NCBI GenBank assembly: GCA_902767285.1
Contig: CACXHC010000224.1
Coordinates: 1-6,132 of the forward strand
Length of the DNA: 6,132 nt
Reading direction: 5' to 3'
Source of the DNA: an uncultured Ruminococcus sp.
Lineage (GTDB): Bacteria > Bacillota > Clostridia > Oscillospirales > Acutalibacteraceae
This document shows, one piece after another, positions 3,215-6,132 of this stretch (the first letter of the stretch is position 1; each line of letters starts with the position of its first letter). Under the pieces are notes generated by a model. The model did no database searches. It saw only the letters and a program-made list of their open reading frames with translations, and was not told the DNA's origin. The position numbers and the translations under genes are program-made.

Positions 3215-5920
3215 GATGAAACACCACCTGAAACACGCACATATTATTTTTTGGCACCGAACGACTGGTTTGATACAACGCTTGGTGCTTTAAATGAGGA
3301 CATCGGTTGTTATTGGTGGTCACCCAAAGAGCCGGCGGCCTGGCCGGGTGTCAAGATGACTCCCGCATTTGATATAGGTGATAATGTATTCAAAATAACA
3401 GATGTTCCTTCCGATGTGACGACAATTATTTTTAATGCGTATGTTGATGTGGGAATCCCTGTTGATTATGAACTTAAACCTTATGCGTATCAAACAGTCA
3501 ATATAAATTTGGAGGGCTACGATAAGTACGAAGCTGAAGATGTATATGAAGGCTGTCCCGTTACCGACAATTTCGATAATTTTATTTATGTAATAAGTTC
3601 TAAACCGGATTATGCGGAATGGTATTTTGATGATAATGTTCTCTTTCGTGGGGCATGGTTTACACTCGATAATTACAAAAATTATCCCGATTATTACGGT
3701 GCTTATGATATTGAGCTGAAAAACTCCGGCTTGACATACTATGTTACGGCACCCGATAGCTGGTTCAACACAGAAAAAGGAGCCGCAAACAGCGATGTGG
3801 GAGCGGCATTGTACTGTGTTCCCGGACACCATTTTGGTGATGACGTACCCGAATTTGTTACAGAAAAAATGTCACCGGCACCCGAAATAGGCGACCACGT
3901 TTTCAAAATTGAGAATGTTTCGTATAAATATAATTATATCCGTTTTTACGATTATACCGACCTTAAATCACACAAGGTTGCCGGAAAAGATGTTTATCCG
4001 TCCGATATTGTTTCCACAAGAGGATACAATAACAGAACAACGTATTGTAGATATGATGAATCATTAAGTTGTTCATCATTCAACAATATGGTATATGTGT
4101 TTGATATGGATTATACATACTTGTCCAGTTACGGTAATGATAAAATACAGGACGGAGAATGGTTTACCATAGATGAATACAAAAACTACGCACGTTACTA
4201 TGGTTCTTACGGTTTGCCTGATTCTCCCGAGTACGATGTCGGTTCAAAAACGTATTATTTTCTTGTACCGCAGGAGTGGTTGGAAAAAATAGACCCGCAA
4301 GATGAATTTAGAAATACGGATCTCGTACTTGCAAAACAGAACAGTTTGCCTTACGATGGAATATCCCTTAAGCCCGCACCCGAAATCGGCGAGAATGTTT
4401 ATGTTGCAAGGGGTGTTTCTCAAAAAATCGAAAATATGAGATTTGTCGCTTTGACAGATGACGGTAAAAAATATCCATCTACAAGATTAATCAGTACAAA
4501 AGGATACAAAGATAATTGTCCGTATGATTCAAAAATCAATAGCGAAAATTTTGATGGTTGGATATATGTTCTTGACGGAGAAACAGATTTATATGACGAG
4601 TCGTTCGGCGAATGGTTCACTCTTGATGATTACAAAAATCACGCCGATTATTACGGTACATACGGTTTTGAAACAGCAGATACTGCCGATGTTCCCAAAT
4701 CGCATCACGACCACCAGAAATTTACTCTGTATTTTCTTGCTCCCGATAGCTGGATAAAGACTGAAGCCGGTGCGGGAAACAACAAAGTTGGATTTGTTAC
4801 CGAGAAATTATCCGAAGGAGATCTTAATCGTGGCAATCCCGGTGTTGAGATGACTCCGGCTCCCGAAGTAGGCGAGAATGTATTTAAAATGAGCGGTATT
4901 CTTCCGCAAGATTTCATAATTACGTTCAACGATTATCATGACGATACTGTTTTTTGGAGTGATGCAGCCAAAACTACAACTCCTATCGAGATAAAAATTA
5001 ACGAGGATGGAACTTGTCCATATGACAACATGATATATGTTATGGAACTTTTGCCTTATGTAGAATTACCCCGCAATGATTATTCTGCTCTCTCTGAACC
5101 TGATGATCTCAGAAACGGAAAATGGTTCTCCCTCGAAGATTACAAAACAGGCGAATATTCCGATGTGTACTACGGTTCATACGGCTTTGATATTCCATAC
5201 GAAATGACATACTACTTCTTAGCTCCCGATAGCTGGTTCGATACCGAAAAAGGAGCTTTGAACGAGGACGTATGCTGTTCCACATATATTTTTAATACAG
5301 ATTTGATTTTCCCTGGTCAAAAAATGACTCCCGCACCCGAAGTTGGAAAAAACGTTTTCAAGGTTACGTTAACGAAATATGAAAAATATCTGGGATTCAA
5401 CGCAAATGTTGAAGATTACCGTGACGAAAAAGGTAAAATCATACCCGAAGTAACAAAATATTTGCGAAATGCGGATCATGTGGATATCGGCACTTACAAA
5501 TTGGGCGGTTATCACGGAAACTGCCCTTATGACGAAAGCGTAACTACGGACAATTTCAATGGTTGGATATATGTACTTAACTGCAATAAAGCTAACAGAC
5601 TCATTACAGGTGAAATAGACTATCCGTGTGGCGAATGGTTCACGCTTGAAAATTACAAAAATTATCCGGACTATTACGGAACATACACATTTGTTACGGG
5701 CGAAAGCGAAGAAAAAATTCCTCTTTTGGTTGATGTTGATTGCGATGGAGTAACAACTTCAAACGATGCTATTGAACTCCTCAGATATTCGCTGGATATG
5801 CAAGAAGATAGCAACACAGAAGAACACAACAATTATATTATTGAAATAGCTGATATCGATAACGATGGTGTTATAACATCTGCCGATGCTCTTGAACTTC
5901 TCAGATTAAGCGTAAGCTAA
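3134..5920 (+). CDS. Secreted dockerin protein with five CBM26-like repeats, no catalytic domain
   Basis: A 928-residue exported protein. Residues 1-27 are a signal peptide (basic MKKVKK, hydrophobic core 7-19, likely signal peptidase I site after Ala25-Cys26-Ala27). Five tandem repeats follow at about 36-193, 201-361, 373-512, 531-685 and 692-853, then a dockerin at 865-928. Each repeat has TYYFLAPDSW near its start, a KMTPAPEIG..VFK segment, a Cys-containing CPYD motif, a F(D/N)..IYV strand, and a closing GEWFTLDDYKNYPDYYG. Repeat 1 resembles starch-binding CBM26 (CYWW, WPGVKMT, IIFN, QTVNI). I see no glycosidase motif, so it probably binds substrate or acts as an adaptor, docked by cohesin onto a cell-surface scaffoldin; polysaccharide specificity is inferred. 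The start ATG follows GAGAG at 3121-3125. It has its own promoter. Repeat proteins of this kind occur, to my recollection, in Ruminococcus, usually labelled starch-binding or dockerin proteins. Confidence 0.85.
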   Translation: MKKVKKIIALFLIMALIIPCGALDACADETPPETRTYYFLAPNDWFDTTLGALNEDIGCYWWSPKEPAAWPGVKMTPAFDIGDNVFKITDVPSDVTTIIFNAYVDVGIPVDYELKPYAYQTVNINLEGYDKYEAEDVYEGCPVTDNFDNFIYVISSKPDYAEWYFDDNVLFRGAWFTLDNYKNYPDYYGAYDIELKNSGLTYYVTAPDSWFNTEKGAANSDVGAALYCVPGHHFGDDVPEFVTEKMSPAPEIGDHVFKIENVSYKYNYIRFYDYTDLKSHKVAGKDVYPSDIVSTRGYNNRTTYCRYDESLSCSSFNNMVYVFDMDYTYLSSYGNDKIQDGEWFTIDEYKNYARYYGSYGLPDSPEYDVGSKTYYFLVPQEWLEKIDPQDEFRNTDLVLAKQNSLPYDGISLKPAPEIGENVYVARGVSQKIENMRFVALTDDGKKYPSTRLISTKGYKDNCPYDSKINSENFDGWIYVLDGETDLYDESFGEWFTLDDYKNHADYYGTYGFETADTADVPKSHHDHQKFTLYFLAPDSWIKTEAGAGNNKVGFVTEKLSEGDLNRGNPGVEMTPAPEVGENVFKMSGILPQDFIITFNDYHDDTVFWSDAAKTTTPIEIKINEDGTCPYDNMIYVMELLPYVELPRNDYSALSEPDDLRNGKWFSLEDYKTGEYSDVYYGSYGFDIPYEMTYYFLAPDSWFDTEKGALNEDVCCSTYIFNTDLIFPGQKMTPAPEVGKNVFKVTLTKYEKYLGFNANVEDYRDEKGKIIPEVTKYLRNADHVDIGTYKLGGYHGNCPYDESVTTDNFNGWIYVLNCNKANRLITGEIDYPCGEWFTLENYKNYPDYYGTYTFVTGESEEKIPLLVDVDCDGVTTSNDAIELLRYSLDMQEDSNTEEHNNYIIEIADIDNDGVITSADALELLRLSVS
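3239..3712 (+). repeat. Protein repeat 1, the most CBM26-like (residues 36-193)
   Basis: This repeat keeps the features expected of a CBM26 starch-binding module: TYYFLAPNDWF, an aromatic CYWW (Cys59-Trp62), AWPGVKMTP with Trp70, VTTIIFNAY and QTVNINLEGY. It closes with GAWFTLDNYKNYPDYYG. The repeat Cys is at 141. It is the best candidate for carbohydrate binding. Confidence 0.65.
3734..4216 (+). repeat. Protein repeat 2 (residues 201-361)
   Basis: Edges match the other repeats (TYYVTAPDSWFNTEKGA at the start, GEWFTIDEYKNYARYYGSYG at the end), with KMSPAPEIGDHVFK in the middle. The aromatic CYWW/WPG segment of repeat 1 is replaced by ALYCVPGHHFG and an insertion. The repeat Cys is at 305. 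Confidence 0.75.
4250..4669 (+). repeat. Protein repeat 3, shortest and most diverged (residues 373-512)
   Basis: It begins TYYFLVPQEWL and ends GEWFTLDDYKNHADYYG. The segment between start and LKPAPEIGENV has no Trp at all, and the IIFN strand has become MRFVAL. GYKDNCPYD holds the repeat Cys (462). A His-rich linker (KSHHDHQK, 522-529) separates it from repeat 4. Confidence 0.75.
4724..5188 (+). repeat. Protein repeat 4 (residues 531-685)
   Basis: It begins TLYFLAPDSWI and keeps NPGVEMTPAPEVGENVFK and FIITFNDY, so its core is closer to repeat 1 than repeats 2 and 3 are, but Trp70 is replaced by Asn and the YWW cluster is absent. The repeat Cys is at 628. The closing segment is KWFSLEDYKTGEYSDVYYG. 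Confidence 0.75.
5207..5692 (+). repeat. Protein repeat 5 (residues 692-853)
   Basis: It begins TYYFLAPDSWFDTEKGALNE, nearly the same as repeat 1, and ends GEWFTLENYKNYPDYYG, also nearest to repeat 1, while the middle differs (FPGQKMTPAPEVG with Phe for Trp; YLGFNA for IIFN). It has extra cysteines (714, 715, 817, 832) besides the repeat Cys 797. Confidence 0.75.
5726..5917 (+). other. Dockerin domain (residues 865-928)
   Basis: Two F-hand calcium loops of 12 residues: Asp867, Asp869, Asp871 and Asp878 in the first, Asp907, Asp909, Asp911 and Asp918 in the second. Each is followed by a helix with the pattern D-A-x-E-L-L-R (DAIELLRYSL and DALELLRLSV). A 28-residue spacer separates the loops. 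This is the duplicated layout of dockerins, which bind cohesins of scaffoldins. The putative recognition positions 10-11 of the loops are Ser-Asn and Ser-Ala. The protein ends four residues after the second helix motif. Confidence 0.88.
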
Positions 5921-5932
5921 ACAAAAAATAGG

Positions 5933-6048
5933 TGCTGTGAAAAATCGGCTTTCTTGGGAAAACCTTTTTTAAAAAAAAGGTTTTCCCAAACCCTTTCCAA
6001 AAAACTTTTTTATGGTAGAGCAAGTTTAGTATGCTATCCGTCACAGCA
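5933..6048. repeat. 116-bp palindromic intergenic element with 8-bp terminal inverted repeats
   Basis: TGCTGTGA (5933-5940) and TCACAGCA (6041-6048) are perfect inverted ends, supported by CGG (5946-5948) against CCG (6038-6040). Inside is a hairpin: TTGGGAAAACC (5954-5964) pairs with GGTTTTCCCAA (5979-5989), with a T6/A8 centre that can also pair. A second short palindrome, CCAAAAAACTTTTTTATGG, lies at 5997-6015. No ORF is present. It resembles a mobile or structured intergenic repeat, but copy number is unknown and no clear target duplication is visible. It begins 12 nt after the dockerin gene's stop codon. Confidence 0.55.
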
Positions 6049-6082
6049 ATCTTACGGAATAATGTTTACTACAAAACACAGC

Positions 6083-6129
6083 AACAAATCCGACTGCGTA
6101 CTTGTGCAGTCGGATTTGTTTAAGTTTAA
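6083..6129. terminator. Perfect 15-bp hairpin terminator
   Basis: AACAAATCCGACTGC (6083-6097) pairs perfectly with GCAGTCGGATTTGTT (6106-6120) around an 8-nt loop, followed by TAAGTTT. The A-rich left side (ACAAAACACAGCAACAAAT) makes it T-rich on the other strand, so it may work in both directions. It is probably the terminator of the dockerin gene, displaced from it by the 116-bp element, or is shared with a convergent gene beyond the window. Confidence 0.75.
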
Positions 6130-6132
6130 GGA

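Noticed and set aside
3320..3832. 170-codon open frame on the - strand within the dockerin gene
   Set aside because: It lies wholly inside a gene with clear repeats and signal peptide, has low-complexity Ile-rich translation and no ribosome binding site; it is an antisense shadow.
3239..5692. CRISPR or simple DNA tandem array
   Set aside because: The periodicity is a protein-level repeat of about 150 residues inside one open frame, with diverged DNA and no short regular direct repeats.
5954..5989. Inner hairpin of the 116-bp element as the dockerin gene's ordinary terminator
   Set aside because: On neither strand is it followed by a clear T-run (the + strand continues ACCCTTTCC), so it is treated as part of the palindromic element; partial termination is not excluded.

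Overview
The window looks like chromosome from an anaerobic, low-GC Gram-positive bacterium of the class Clostridia, most likely a Ruminococcus-like gut or rumen organism (Oscillospiraceae/Ruminococcaceae). This rests on AT-rich codon use, Bacillota-type ribosome binding sites and -35/-10 promoters, SipW-type (TasA/camelysin-like) secreted proteins, and a large secreted protein ending in a dockerin. The family calls come from reading motifs, not from database searches. All five genes are on the + strand. No tRNA, rRNA, CRISPR array or transposase gene was seen.

Layout. (1) Positions 2-1187 hold two overlapping genes for small secreted TasA/camelysin-like matrix or fibre proteins. The first is cut by the left edge. 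The second has a GTG start set by a near-perfect Shine-Dalgarno that contains an out-of-phase stop and lies inside the first gene. A hairpin at 1202-1240 closes this operon. (2) Positions 1268-2011 encode a small alpha/beta hydrolase with an intact GLSLGG nucleophile elbow but no visible ribosome binding site. (3) Positions 2098-2979 encode a Rob-like regulator with an N-terminal AraC helix-turn-helix and a C-terminal GyrI-like effector domain. A textbook AGGAGG plus in-frame ATG sits exactly at the domain boundary, so the effector domain may also be made alone. A strong terminator follows at 2986-3020. (4) Positions 3134-5920, behind a strong extended -10 promoter, encode a 928-residue secreted protein: signal peptide, five diverged repeats of about 140-160 residues (the first resembling starch-binding CBM26), and a C-terminal dockerin with two calcium-binding loops. 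It has no recognisable catalytic domain, so it reads as a non-enzymatic binding subunit of a cellulosome- or amylosome-like complex. (5) Positions 5921-6132 are non-coding. They hold a 116-bp palindromic intergenic element with 8-bp terminal inverted repeats, then a perfect 15-bp hairpin terminator.

The genes form at least three transcription units: the matrix-protein operon, hydrolase/regulator, and the dockerin gene. The hydrolase and regulator are adjacent and may be functionally linked, but nothing in the sequence proves it. The surface theme (matrix proteins on the left, complex-attached binding protein on the right) is consistent with cell-surface adhesion to substrate, but this is inference. 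The candidates most worth following up are the possible dual product of the AraC-GyrI gene, the dockerin-tagged five-repeat protein with aromatic binding residues kept mainly in repeat 1 and one invariant cysteine per repeat, and the 116-bp intergenic element.
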